DNA from: Mycolicibacter heraklionensis
GTDB lineage: Bacteria > Actinomycetota > Actinomycetes > Mycobacteriales > Mycobacteriaceae
Assembly (NCBI RefSeq): GCF_019645815.1
Contig: NZ_CP080997.1
Coordinates: 4,406,880-4,470,879 of the forward strand
Direction: 5' to 3'
DNA: 64,000 bases
Under the pieces are notes generated by a model. It ran no database searches. It had not been told where the DNA came from and saw only the letters and a list, made by a program, of their open reading frames with translations. This document shows, one piece after another, positions 24,562 to 32,588 of this stretch. The translations under genes and the position numbers were made by a program. Position 1 is the stretch's first letter; the number at the start of each line of letters is the position of its first letter.

Positions 24562-25548
24562 ATGTGCACCCGACTGGTTTACCTCGGCCCGAACGGCAAC
24601 ATCATCACCGGACGGTCCATGGACTGGAAGCTGGATTTGGCGACCAACCTGTGGTCGTTGCCGCGAGGCGTGAAGCGCGACGGCCGGGCCGGGGCGAACT
24701 CCATTGAATGGACCGCGAAGTACGGCAGCGTGGTGGCCACCGGCTACGACATCTGCACCACCGACGGTTTGAACGAGGCCGGCTTGTCCGCCAACCTGCT
24801 CTGGCTGGCCGAATCCGTGTACCCGGAATACGACGGCAGCGGGCCGGGCCTGTGCATCTCCATCTGGGCGCAATACGTGCTGGACAACTTCGCCACCGTG
24901 GCCGAAGCCGTCGCAGCGCTGAGTGCCGAACCGTTCGCGGTGGTCACCGACGGCGTGCCCGGCGAGAACCGCCTGGCCACCCTGCACCTGTCGCTGTCGG
25001 ACGCCGAAGGTGACAGTGCGATCGTGGAATATGTTGACGGCAAACAGGTCATCCACCACGGCCGCCAGTACCAGGTGATGACGAACTCGCCGATTTTCGA
25101 CCAACAACTCGCGGTCAACTCCTACTGGGAACAGCTCGGCGGCACCGTCATGCTGCCAGGCACCAATCGCGCCGCGGACCGGTTCGCCCGGGCTTCGTTC
25201 TACGTCAACGCGGTACCGAAATCCGAGGACATGAAGATCGCACTCGCCTCGGTGCTCAGTGTGGTGCGTAACGTGTCGGTGCCGTTCGGCATCTCCACAC
25301 CGGACGAGCCGAATATCTCCTCGACCCGCTGGCGCACGGTCGCCCACCACACCCGCAAGCTGTACTTCTTCGAGTCGGCGTTGACGCCCAACGTGTTCTG
25401 GGTGGACCTGAAGAAGCTCGATTTCAGCGAGGGCGCCGCGGCGCGCAAGCTCGACCTCGGCTCCGACGACAGCAACATCTTCGCCGGTGAGACGTCGGCG
25501 GACTTCGAAGTCGCCGAGCCGTTCACCTTCCTCGGCTTGAACAGGTGA
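24562..25548 (+). CDS. Choloylglycine hydrolase / penicillin V acylase family linear amidase
   Basis: 328 residues of the Ntn-hydrolase linear amide C-N hydrolase family. The residues of bile-salt hydrolases are in register: Cys2 (nucleophile after Met removal), Arg18 and Asp21 in GRSMDW, Asn71 in GLNEAGL, Asn175 in MTNSP, and Arg207/210 in DRFAR. No signal peptide. Substrate is unknown: bile-acid conjugates, N-acyl-homoserine lactones or penicillin V are possible for the family. It lies in the steroid locus right after fadE33 and overlaps the lipase gene by four bases. Not present at this place in M. tuberculosis, as recalled. Confidence 0.85.
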   Translation: MCTRLVYLGPNGNIITGRSMDWKLDLATNLWSLPRGVKRDGRAGANSIEWTAKYGSVVATGYDICTTDGLNEAGLSANLLWLAESVYPEYDGSGPGLCISIWAQYVLDNFATVAEAVAALSAEPFAVVTDGVPGENRLATLHLSLSDAEGDSAIVEYVDGKQVIHHGRQYQVMTNSPIFDQQLAVNSYWEQLGGTVMLPGTNRAADRFARASFYVNAVPKSEDMKIALASVLSVVRNVSVPFGISTPDEPNISSTRWRTVAHHTRKLYFFESALTPNVFWVDLKKLDFSEGAAARKLDLGSDDSNIFAGETSADFEVAEPFTFLGLNR

Positions 25549-26750
25549 GTTCGGCTCACCGCGGTCGCCTTCTGGCGACGACCTCGCTGTCGGTCGGGCT
25601 GGTGGTCTTGGCGCTGGCCGCACCGGCCGCCGCTGAACCGGGACCGCGGTGGTCGGGGCTGGACGCGCGTACGTACGCCGGCAGCATTCCCGCCGAGGGC
25701 GAGCTGATCACCTCGGTCCCGCTCGACCCGGCGCTGTCAGTGACCGGCGCCGCCAAGGCATTCCGGATCCTGTACGCCACGCCCGACCAGCACGGCCGGC
25801 CTGCGGTCAGCACCGCCGCGGTCTTTGTGCCACGTGGTGCACCGCCGGCGACCGGATGGCCGGTGATCGCCTGGGCGCACGGCACCGTCGGTCTCGGCGA
25901 CGACTGCACCCCGTCGGCCCGCCCGCGCAGCACCCGCGACAACGAGTACCTGTCGCACTGGCTCGACCAGGGCTATGTGGTGGTCGGCACGGATTACGTC
26001 GGGCTCGGCACGCCGGGGCTGATGAGCTATCTCAACAGCGCCACCGAAGCGCACTCGGTGATCGACTCCGTGCGAGCCGTCCACCAGATGGATCTGCCGC
26101 TGTCCCCCAAATGGGCGATCGTCGGCCAATCCCAGGGCGGCGGCGCGGCCATCAACAGTGCCTGGTGGGCCACCAGACTCACCGCCGGCACCGGCCTGGA
26201 CTACCGCGGAGTCGTGGCCACCGGGACTCCGGCCAACATCGAACGAGTGGTCATGCAAGCCGGTCCCGATCTGCCGTCGCGCCCGACGCCGCCGGCGGCG
26301 ATCAGCTACACCTCGTATATCCTTGCCGCCCTGCGCGAGGCGCGTCCCGACCTGGGCGTCGACCAGGTGCTGACGCCGCGGGGGCGAGCCTTGACCGACC
26401 TCGCGCAGTCGCTGTGCAAACCCGCGCTGGACCAGCAGGCGGCCGATACCGGTATCAATGAGTTGTTCAGTGCCCGGATCGACACGCTGCCGGGCATCCA
26501 GAGCGCACTCGACAACTTCCTGGGCACCCCCGTCGAGGGCTACGATCGGCCCATCTTCCTGGGCCAGGGCCTGCTCGACACCGACGTGCCCCCGCTGTCC
26601 ACCCAGACCCTGCACCAGCAGCTCGTCGACAATCATCAGGACGTGGAGTTGCACCTGTACCCCGATCAGGACCATTCCGGCACCGTGATCGCCTCGATGC
26701 CCGACTCCACCCGCTTCCTGCAACGCGTCATGACGGAGGAAAACCCATGA
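25545..26750 (+). CDS. Secreted lipase of the secretory lipase (LIP) family
   Basis: 401 residues. Signal peptide with cleavage after AAPAAA (near residue 30). Alpha/beta-hydrolase core with nucleophile Ser in IVGQSQGGGAA, Asp in GLLDTDVPP and His in DQDHSGTV. Probably a cell-wall or extracellular esterase/lipase. GTG 25545 overlaps the preceding stop (GTGA), and its own stop overlaps the aminotransferase start (ATGA), so the three genes are translationally linked. Confidence 0.85.
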   Translation: MSSAHRGRLLATTSLSVGLVVLALAAPAAAEPGPRWSGLDARTYAGSIPAEGELITSVPLDPALSVTGAAKAFRILYATPDQHGRPAVSTAAVFVPRGAPPATGWPVIAWAHGTVGLGDDCTPSARPRSTRDNEYLSHWLDQGYVVVGTDYVGLGTPGLMSYLNSATEAHSVIDSVRAVHQMDLPLSPKWAIVGQSQGGGAAINSAWWATRLTAGTGLDYRGVVATGTPANIERVVMQAGPDLPSRPTPPAAISYTSYILAALREARPDLGVDQVLTPRGRALTDLAQSLCKPALDQQAADTGINELFSARIDTLPGIQSALDNFLGTPVEGYDRPIFLGQGLLDTDVPPLSTQTLHQQLVDNHQDVELHLYPDQDHSGTVIASMPDSTRFLQRVMTEENP

Positions 26751-27913
26751 CCGATCGCGTCGCATTGCGCGCCGGCATCCCGCCGTTCCATGTGATGGAC
26801 GTGTGGCTGGCCGCCGCCGAACGCCAACGCAGCCATGGCGATTTGGTGAACCTGTCGGCCGGCCAGCCCAGTGTGGGAGCCCCCGAACCGGTGCGTGCCG
26901 CCGCCGCGGCGGCACTACAGACCAACGAACTGGGCTACACCGTCGCACTGGGCATCCCGGAGCTGCGCTCGGCCATCGCCGGCTCGTACGCCGACCGCTA
27001 CGGGCTGTCCGTCGACCCCGACGACGTGGTGGTCACCACCGGCTCGTCGGGCGGCTTCCTGCTGGCGTTTCTGGCCTGCTTCGACGCCGGCGACCGGGTG
27101 GCGATCGCCAGCCCCGGTTATCCCTGTTACCGCAACATCCTGACCGCGCTGGGCTGCGAGGTGGTCGAGATCCCGTGCGGCCCCGAGACCCGCTTCCAGC
27201 CCACCGCGGCGATGTTGGCCGAGATCGAAGGGCCCCTGGCCGGGGTGATCGTCGCCAGCCCGGCCAACCCGACCGGCACGGTGCTGGCGCCGGCGGAGCT
27301 GGCCGCGATCGCCTCCTGGTGCGACGCCGCCGGGGTGCGCCTGATCAGCGATGAGGTCTACCACGGCCTGGTTTACGATGGCGCCCCGCAGACCAGCTGC
27401 GCGTGGGAGACCTCTCGCAACGCGGTAGTGGCCAACAGCTTCTCCAAGTACTTCGCGATGACCGGCTGGCGACTGGGCTGGCTGCTGGTGCCGCCGGCAC
27501 TGCGCCGGGCGGTGGACTGCCTGACCGGCAACTTCACCATCTGTCCTCCGGTGCTGGCCCAGTACGCCGCGGTCGCCGCGTTCACGCCGGAGGCGATCGC
27601 CGAAGCGCAAGGCCACCTGCGGCATTACGCCGCCAACCGCGAGCTGCTGCTGGGCGGGCTGCGGAGCATGGGCATCGAGAAGTTGGCGCCCACCGACGGG
27701 GCGTTCTATGTCTACGCCGACGTCGCAGAGCACACCGACGACTCGCTGGCGTTCTGCGCGCGCCTGCTGGCCGACACCGGTCTGGCGCTGGCGCCGGGCG
27801 TCGACTTCGACACCGAACGCGGCAACACCTTCGTCCGGCTGTCGTTCGCCGGCCCCACCGCCGACATCGACGAAGCACTGCGCCGGCTCCGCGGTTGGCT
27901 GCCGCTCCGGTAG
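26747..27913 (+). CDS. aspB: PLP-dependent aminotransferase class I/II (Rv3565/AspB-like)
   Basis: 388 residues, fold-type I aminotransferase: SPANPTGTVL substrate loop, SDEVYHGLVY, the PLP lysine in NSFSKYFAMTGWRLGW, and C-terminal Arg in NTFVRLSFA. Annotated AspB by position in M. tuberculosis; the amino-acid specificity is not proven. GGAGGAAAACCC precedes the ATG, which overlaps the lipase stop. Confidence 0.88.
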   Translation: MTDRVALRAGIPPFHVMDVWLAAAERQRSHGDLVNLSAGQPSVGAPEPVRAAAAAALQTNELGYTVALGIPELRSAIAGSYADRYGLSVDPDDVVVTTGSSGGFLLAFLACFDAGDRVAIASPGYPCYRNILTALGCEVVEIPCGPETRFQPTAAMLAEIEGPLAGVIVASPANPTGTVLAPAELAAIASWCDAAGVRLISDEVYHGLVYDGAPQTSCAWETSRNAVVANSFSKYFAMTGWRLGWLLVPPALRRAVDCLTGNFTICPPVLAQYAAVAAFTPEAIAEAQGHLRHYAANRELLLGGLRSMGIEKLAPTDGAFYVYADVAEHTDDSLAFCARLLADTGLALAPGVDFDTERGNTFVRLSFAGPTADIDEALRRLRGWLPLR

Positions 27914-27958
27914 GTTTACCTTCCAAGCTGGAAATACCTGATCGAAGGGACCACTGCT

Positions 27959-28411
27959 ATGCGCATTACCACGACTTCTGACCCTGTTCTCGCGGCGGTC
28001 CCAGCATCGCCTCTCCTCCGTCGAGGCTCGCTGAACCGCCTGGCGCTCGGCGCGGCAGCCGTCGGCATCCTTGGTGCGGTGGCCGCATCGACGCTGACGA
28101 CCAGCACGCCGGCCGACGCCGCACCCGCCGCCTGCACGGCCGCCGGGCTCGCCAGCACTGCCAGTGGCGTGCTGAGCCAGGCCGGTGGATTCCTCAGCGA
28201 GCACCCCGAAGCCAACGACGTGCTGACCTCGGCGGCCACCATGCCCGCGGAGCAGGCCAAGTCCTCGGTGCAGGGCTACTTCATCGGCCACCTCGACCAG
28301 CTGTCGACCCTGCAGGGCATCGCCCAGCCGCTCACCGACCTGAAGAGCCAGTGCGGGATCGCGGTCTCGCCGACCCAGCTGGCCACGCTGCTGGAGACCG
28401 TCAGCAAGTAG
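27959..28411 (+). CDS. Exported hemophore-like haem-binding protein
   Basis: 150 residues. N-terminal signal region (LALGAAAVGILGAVAAS; cleavage near ADAAPAAC), then a small helical domain with two Cys (PAACTAAG near the start and LKSQCGIAV near the end) as in the mycobacterial hemophore family (Rv0203 relatives). Probably binds haem in the cell envelope. GAAGGGA precedes the ATG. An unknown gene starts 9 bp downstream. Confidence 0.75.
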   Translation: MRITTTSDPVLAAVPASPLLRRGSLNRLALGAAAVGILGAVAASTLTTSTPADAAPAACTAAGLASTASGVLSQAGGFLSEHPEANDVLTSAATMPAEQAKSSVQGYFIGHLDQLSTLQGIAQPLTDLKSQCGIAVSPTQLATLLETVSK

Positions 28412-28420
28412 GTCCGGGCC

Positions 28421-29695
28421 ATGGCCCTGGTGATCAGTGACCACGAACGGGCCGCGCTGGCGCAGGCGACCGGTTTCGGGCTGTTCGCCGCGATCACCGG
28501 ACGCCGGTCACGGCGCTTCCCGGTGGGCGGCGCCATTCCGGCCGGTGCGCTGGCCTACACCAGCTGCCGTCCGGTGCAGCCGCTGTCCGAGGTGGAACGG
28601 GCGCTGCTGCTGTCGCTGATGGCCGGCGTCACCGGGTGGCACGACGGCATCGCGCACCATCCCCGCTACGCCCCGGCGCTGCCGAACTACCCCGGCAGCG
28701 CCACCGGGCGGGCCATGCCGTCGGCGGCGGGCTTTCACACCAGCCAACTGTTCTTCACCGACGACTCCGGCTGCTACCTGCTGCCCACCCGCGACCAGGA
28801 ACCGAGAGCGTTCGACACCATCGAAGAATGGATCGGCCACACCGCCGATTCCTATGTGCGACTTTCGGATACCCGCCTGGAGCTGCCCGCCGAAGAGCCC
28901 TACATGGAGGGTCACAACACCTGGATCGGCAACCACCCCGGCAGCCTGCTGGCATTCAACGTGGCCGACTTGGCCGAGCACCTGCTGGAGAATCTGTGGT
29001 TCTTCGCCGCCAACGGCTATCCGGTCCGCGATGACGTCAACGGTCGCGACATCCCCGGAGTGCAAGCGTTCTCCGGTTTGGCGCATGCCGACGATCCCAT
29101 ACCGCTGTCGTTCGTGGAGCAGTACACCCTCACCGAGGCCAGCGCCGAGTTGTCCATCGCGGCCCACAATGGGGCGCTGGGCTTGCAGGCCATGGGCTTG
29201 GGCGGCTGGATCTTCGACGGCCTGGACCGGCTGTCGGTGCTGGGCGGCTCCGGTGACCCGCGAGCACCCGGACTGGGATTCGTCGCCGACACCGACCCGC
29301 GCTGGCCGTTCCCGAATGTCACCGGGTTACCCGGCCACTTCGAAACGCTCAGCCCGCCGCATGTCACCTCCGTCGCCGAGGGCGTGCGCAAGCTGATCGC
29401 CCGGAAGTTCGGTCCCGGTGGGCCCTCCCACCGTGATACGCCAGGTCCGTGGTCGGACAGCCCGGCGGTGCGCGGTACGGCATTAGCACCGGATGGCATC
29501 GCCGAACTGGTCACCTGCGAGGCGTCCTACATCTACGACACCTTCGGCAAGCTGCCCGGCACCGTCCCGACCGTGCACGTGCTGATGTACTTGCAGGCCC
29601 AGCACCTGGACACCGACTTCTACGACGAGTTCTACTCCCCCGGCGCGTATCTGCGCACCCACGCCGAGCACCAGCGATGCTGGCACGGCTCATGA
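28421..29695 (+). CDS. Conserved protein of unknown function, possible nitroreductase-like fold
   Basis: 424 residues, no signal peptide, no membrane segment. I do not recognise the family with certainty. The stretch SIAAHNGALGLQAMGLGGWI resembles the helix before the C-terminal strand of FMN nitroreductases, and LSEVERALLLSLMAGVTGWH could be an N-terminal helix of that fold. That reading is tentative. Many conserved His/Asp/Trp residues (GWHDGIAHHPRY) suggest an enzyme. Its start 9 bp after the hemophore-like gene implies an operon. Confidence 0.7.
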   Translation: MALVISDHERAALAQATGFGLFAAITGRRSRRFPVGGAIPAGALAYTSCRPVQPLSEVERALLLSLMAGVTGWHDGIAHHPRYAPALPNYPGSATGRAMPSAAGFHTSQLFFTDDSGCYLLPTRDQEPRAFDTIEEWIGHTADSYVRLSDTRLELPAEEPYMEGHNTWIGNHPGSLLAFNVADLAEHLLENLWFFAANGYPVRDDVNGRDIPGVQAFSGLAHADDPIPLSFVEQYTLTEASAELSIAAHNGALGLQAMGLGGWIFDGLDRLSVLGGSGDPRAPGLGFVADTDPRWPFPNVTGLPGHFETLSPPHVTSVAEGVRKLIARKFGPGGPSHRDTPGPWSDSPAVRGTALAPDGIAELVTCEASYIYDTFGKLPGTVPTVHVLMYLQAQHLDTDFYDEFYSPGAYLRTHAEHQRCWHGS

Positions 29696-29790
29696 TCGCC
29701 GGCGAACGCCTGCGCTGAGGGTGTAAGCCAGCCCCGGGCGCCAGTCGATTCGGGCGACGTCAGCGCCGGAGGTCAGCTAGATTGCGGTCC

Positions 29791-30672
29791 ATGAAGCGAG
29801 CGGATGTCACCTTCCTCTCCGCTGGAACGCCTTGCGCGGGCTGGCTCTATCGCCCGAGCGATGCCTCCGGCGACATCCCCTGCGTCGTGATGGCTCACGG
29901 TTTCGGGTTGACGCGCCACGATGGACTGCCCGGCTACGCCGAGGCGCTGGCGCAAGCCGGCGTCGCGGTGCTCGTCTATGACCACCGCTTTCTGGGCGAT
30001 TCGAACGGCGAACCCCGGCAACGTATTCGAACCTCAGAGCAGCTCGAGGACCGGTTGGCAGCTATTGCCTTCGCACGAACGCTCGGCGGCGTTGATCCCG
30101 ACCAAATCATCCTGTGGGGCTACTCGCTGAGCGGTGGCACCGCGGTGGAGGCAGCCGTCGCCGATCAGCGTGTGGCGGGCGCGATCCTGCTCTGCCCCTT
30201 CCTCGACGGCAGATGGCGGACAGTCCACGGGCTGCGAAACCAGCCCGGCAATGCACTGTGGCTGATGGTCCAGGCGATGCGGGATGCGCTGGTACCGGTG
30301 GCCGGCGCCCCGGGGGACCACGCCGGACTCACCTTCCCCGGTGAGTTGGAGGGATTTCTGTCGGTGGTGACACCCGGTTGGCGCAACGAAGTGCATGCCG
30401 GCCTGGCACTGCCGTTACCGCTGTGGCGTCCGGTCACGCAGGCGGCAAAGCTCACCTGCCCGGTGCTGATTCAGGCCGGCGACAGAGACATCACGGTGTC
30501 AGCGCGGGCCATCGATCGCCTCGCCCAGCGGGCGCCACGGGCGACCCGGAAGAACTACGACGTCGATCACTTCGAACCGTTCATCAGCAGCCGGTCAACC
30601 CAGATCATCGCCGATCAGGTCGGCTGGCTGCTGGCACGGCTCACGATCGCCGGCGGCGAACCACCGCGCTGA
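29791..30672 (+). CDS. Alpha/beta hydrolase
   Basis: About 293 residues. Fold motifs: VMAHGFGLTRHDG oxyanion loop, nucleophile Ser in LWGYSLSGGTAV, acid in LIQAGDRDITV, His in DVDHFEPFI. No signal peptide, so cytosolic. Two starts are possible: ATG 29791, seven bases after a TAGATT hexamer (leaderless), or TTG 29782 with GGAGGT eight bases upstream. It is not clearly HsaD-like: the nucleophile motif is GYSLSG and no meta-cleavage-product features are evident. Substrate unknown. Its 3' end overlaps a decayed gene on the other strand. Confidence 0.78.
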   Translation: MKRADVTFLSAGTPCAGWLYRPSDASGDIPCVVMAHGFGLTRHDGLPGYAEALAQAGVAVLVYDHRFLGDSNGEPRQRIRTSEQLEDRLAAIAFARTLGGVDPDQIILWGYSLSGGTAVEAAVADQRVAGAILLCPFLDGRWRTVHGLRNQPGNALWLMVQAMRDALVPVAGAPGDHAGLTFPGELEGFLSVVTPGWRNEVHAGLALPLPLWRPVTQAAKLTCPVLIQAGDRDITVSARAIDRLAQRAPRATRKNYDVDHFEPFISSRSTQIIADQVGWLLARLTIAGGEPPR

Positions 30673-31036
30673 CGAGGTAGGCGTGAGCCACTGCCAACAA
30701 CGCGAACTTGCCGAGTGCAGCACCGCGGGCAAGCCGGGCATTGGTGTCGACGTCGACGCCGTCGAGCACCTTCAGCAGTGCGACCCCCTCGATGGCATCG
30801 CCGGCGACCGCCGATCGGTAACAGCCGCAGCGCGATCCGATCTCCGCGGCGACTGCGGAAATACTCTATGAGCAACATCGCCAGAGTTCCGTAGGTCAGC
30901 ATGTAACCGAAGTCGAGCCATAGTGACCAGCGCGCCCATCGACGGCCCTGCGCACCCCAGGCGGCCAAGATCTCCTGAACGCGTTCGGCGTTGCCGGCCA
31001 GCTCGAACGGGATTATGCCCGGCCCGCCCCGCCCCG
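30641..31036 (-). pseudogene. Decayed integral membrane protein gene (frameshift, truncated 5' end)
   Basis: The minus strand from 31036 reads GIIPFELAGNAERVQEILAA and WSLWLDFGYMLTYGTLAMLL, like a small actinobacterial membrane protein. Near 30800-30825 the frame breaks into arginine-rich nonsense. The continuation is in another frame: VAGDAIEGVALLKVLDGVDV, then ALGKFALLAVAHAYLVSAVV and a TGA at 30641. The 5' end, including the start and any signal region, is missing at the junction with the palindromic repeat at 31037. A sequencing error could mimic the frameshift but not the missing start. Confidence 0.6.
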
Positions 31037-31092
31037 CGAGTGTGAACCTCACGACGCGACACGCCGCGCCGGCGTCGCCGGATTCACACTCG
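31037..31092. repeat. Palindromic intergenic repeat, copy 3
   Basis: 56 bp, arms CGAGTGTGAACCTCACGACGC and, on the other strand, CGAGTGTGAATCCGGCGACGC. Close to copy 2 (9599). It lies downstream of hsaB and at the broken 5' end of the membrane-protein pseudogene. Confidence 0.8.
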
Positions 31093-31102
31093 TCGGCAGA
31101 AA

Positions 31103-31672
31103 TTACAGCCAGGTGTCGTCGGTGGTGGCGGTGAGGAACGCCTCCAGGTCGTCGCGCCAGTGCGCCGGAGTGGTCTTGTCCGGTTCGATGCCGGTGTAGT
31201 CGCCGCGGTAGAACAGCAGCGGCCGGGGCTTCACCTCCGGCACGTCCGAAAGGGACTGCACCGCACCGAATACCACGAAGTGGTCACCCCCGTCGTGCAC
31301 CGAAGCGACCGTGCAGTCGATGTGGGCCAGCGACCGGGCCAGGATCGGCGACCCCAGCGGTGACGGCTCCCAGTCCACGCCGGCGAACTTGTCCGGCTCG
31401 CGGGAGCCGAAGCGAGCGCAGACATCCTTCTGCTCCTCGGCCAAGATGTTGACGCAGAACTTTCCGCTGGACTCGATGGCCTGCCAGGACCGCGACTGCT
31501 TGGTCGGGCAGAACAGCACCAGCGGCGGGTCCAGCGACAGCGCGGCGAACGACTGGCAGGCGAACCCGACCGGCACATCGTCATCCACGGTGGTGATGAT
31601 CGTGATACCGGTGCAGAACTGGCCGAGCACGTTGCGGAACGCACGCGGGTCGATCGAGAGGTCGTCGGTCAC
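31103..31672 (-). CDS. hsaB: Flavin reductase HsaB
   Basis: 189 residues of the FMN reductase (HpaC/NtaB-like) family: FRNVLGQFCTGITIITTV, GFACQSFAALSLDPPLVLFC, DHFVVFGAVQSL. HsaB supplies reduced FMN to the HsaA hydroxylase. GTG start two bases after the hsaC stop. Last gene of hsaA-hsaC-hsaB. Orthologue of Rv3567c. Confidence 0.93.
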   Translation of the reverse strand: MTDDLSIDPRAFRNVLGQFCTGITIITTVDDDVPVGFACQSFAALSLDPPLVLFCPTKQSRSWQAIESSGKFCVNILAEEQKDVCARFGSREPDKFAGVDWEPSPLGSPILARSLAHIDCTVASVHDGGDHFVVFGAVQSLSDVPEVKPRPLLFYRGDYTGIEPDKTTPAHWRDDLEAFLTATTDDTWL

Positions 31673-31674
31673 CG

Positions 31675-32574
31675 CTACTGCATACCCACGGTGAAGTCAT
31701 GCCCCCACAGGCTGACCGCGGTGCTCTCCCGAGCCACCCAGTCATCGTCGTCGACCTCGAGACCCTCGCAGCCGAACTCGATCTGAAAACCGCTGGGCGC
31801 CTTCATGTAAAACGACAGCATCTTATCGTTGACGTGCCGGCCCAGGGTGGCGGCCATCGGCACCTTGCGGCGGTAGGCGCGGTCCAGGCAGAGCCCGACG
31901 TCGTCGGCGCTCTCCACTTCGACCATCAGGTGCACGATTCCGGTCGGAGTCGGCATGGGCAGGAAGGCCAGGCTGTGGTGGCGCGGGTTGCAGCCGAAGA
32001 ACCGCAGCCAGGCCGGGTCGCCGTCGGCGGGCCGGCCGACCATCTGCGGGGGCAGCCGCATCGAATCGCGCAGTTTGAAGCCGAGCACATCGCGGTAGAA
32101 GTGCAGCGCCTCGGCGTCGTCCTTGGTCGACAGCACCACGTGACCCAGGCCCTGCTCTTCGGTGACGAACCGGTGCCCGTAGGGGCTGACCACGCGGCGG
32201 TGCTGCAGCGCCACTCCGTGGAAGACCTCCAGGTGATTGCCGGACGGGTCGTCGAACGCGATCATCTCCTGGACGCAGCGCTCGGCCAACTCGGCCGCGG
32301 TTGCTTCCTTGTAGGGCGTGCCCTCGGCGTCCAGACGCTGCCGAATCTCGGCCAGCCCTGCGGCGTTGGCGCATTCCCAACCGGACACCAGCAACCGGTC
32401 GGTGTCACCCGGCACGACTACCAGCCGGGCGGGGAACTCGTCCATCCGCAGGTACAGCGCACCGTCGGTAGCTCCGGAGCCCTCCACCATGCCGAGGACC
32501 TTCAACCCGAAGTCCCGCCAGGCCGCCATGTCGGTGGCCTGGATCCGCAGGTAGCCCAGCGAACGGATACTCAT
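31675..32574 (-). CDS. hsaC: Extradiol dioxygenase HsaC
   Basis: 299 residues, two-module type I extradiol dioxygenase. Fe(II) ligands appear at His145 (GLGHVVLST), His215 (IVHLMVEV) and Glu266 (FQIEFGCE). It cleaves the catechol 3,4-DHSA to 4,9-DSHA. GGAGG precedes the ATG, 14 bp after hsaA. The normal next enzyme, the hydrolase HsaD, is absent between hsaC and hsaA. Orthologue of Rv3568c. Confidence 0.94.
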   Translation of the reverse strand: MSIRSLGYLRIQATDMAAWRDFGLKVLGMVEGSGATDGALYLRMDEFPARLVVVPGDTDRLLVSGWECANAAGLAEIRQRLDAEGTPYKEATAAELAERCVQEMIAFDDPSGNHLEVFHGVALQHRRVVSPYGHRFVTEEQGLGHVVLSTKDDAEALHFYRDVLGFKLRDSMRLPPQMVGRPADGDPAWLRFFGCNPRHHSLAFLPMPTPTGIVHLMVEVESADDVGLCLDRAYRRKVPMAATLGRHVNDKMLSFYMKAPSGFQIEFGCEGLEVDDDDWVARESTAVSLWGHDFTVGMQ

Positions 32575-32588
32575 CAGCCAGCCTCCGA

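Noticed and set aside
27940..27962. AAGGGACCACT as a DosR-like site
   Set aside because: Not palindromic; it serves as the ribosome site of the hemophore-like gene.
30683..30871. Plus-strand 62-codon open frame after the alpha/beta hydrolase
   Set aside because: Lies antisense to the decayed membrane-protein gene, with no ribosome site or family features.
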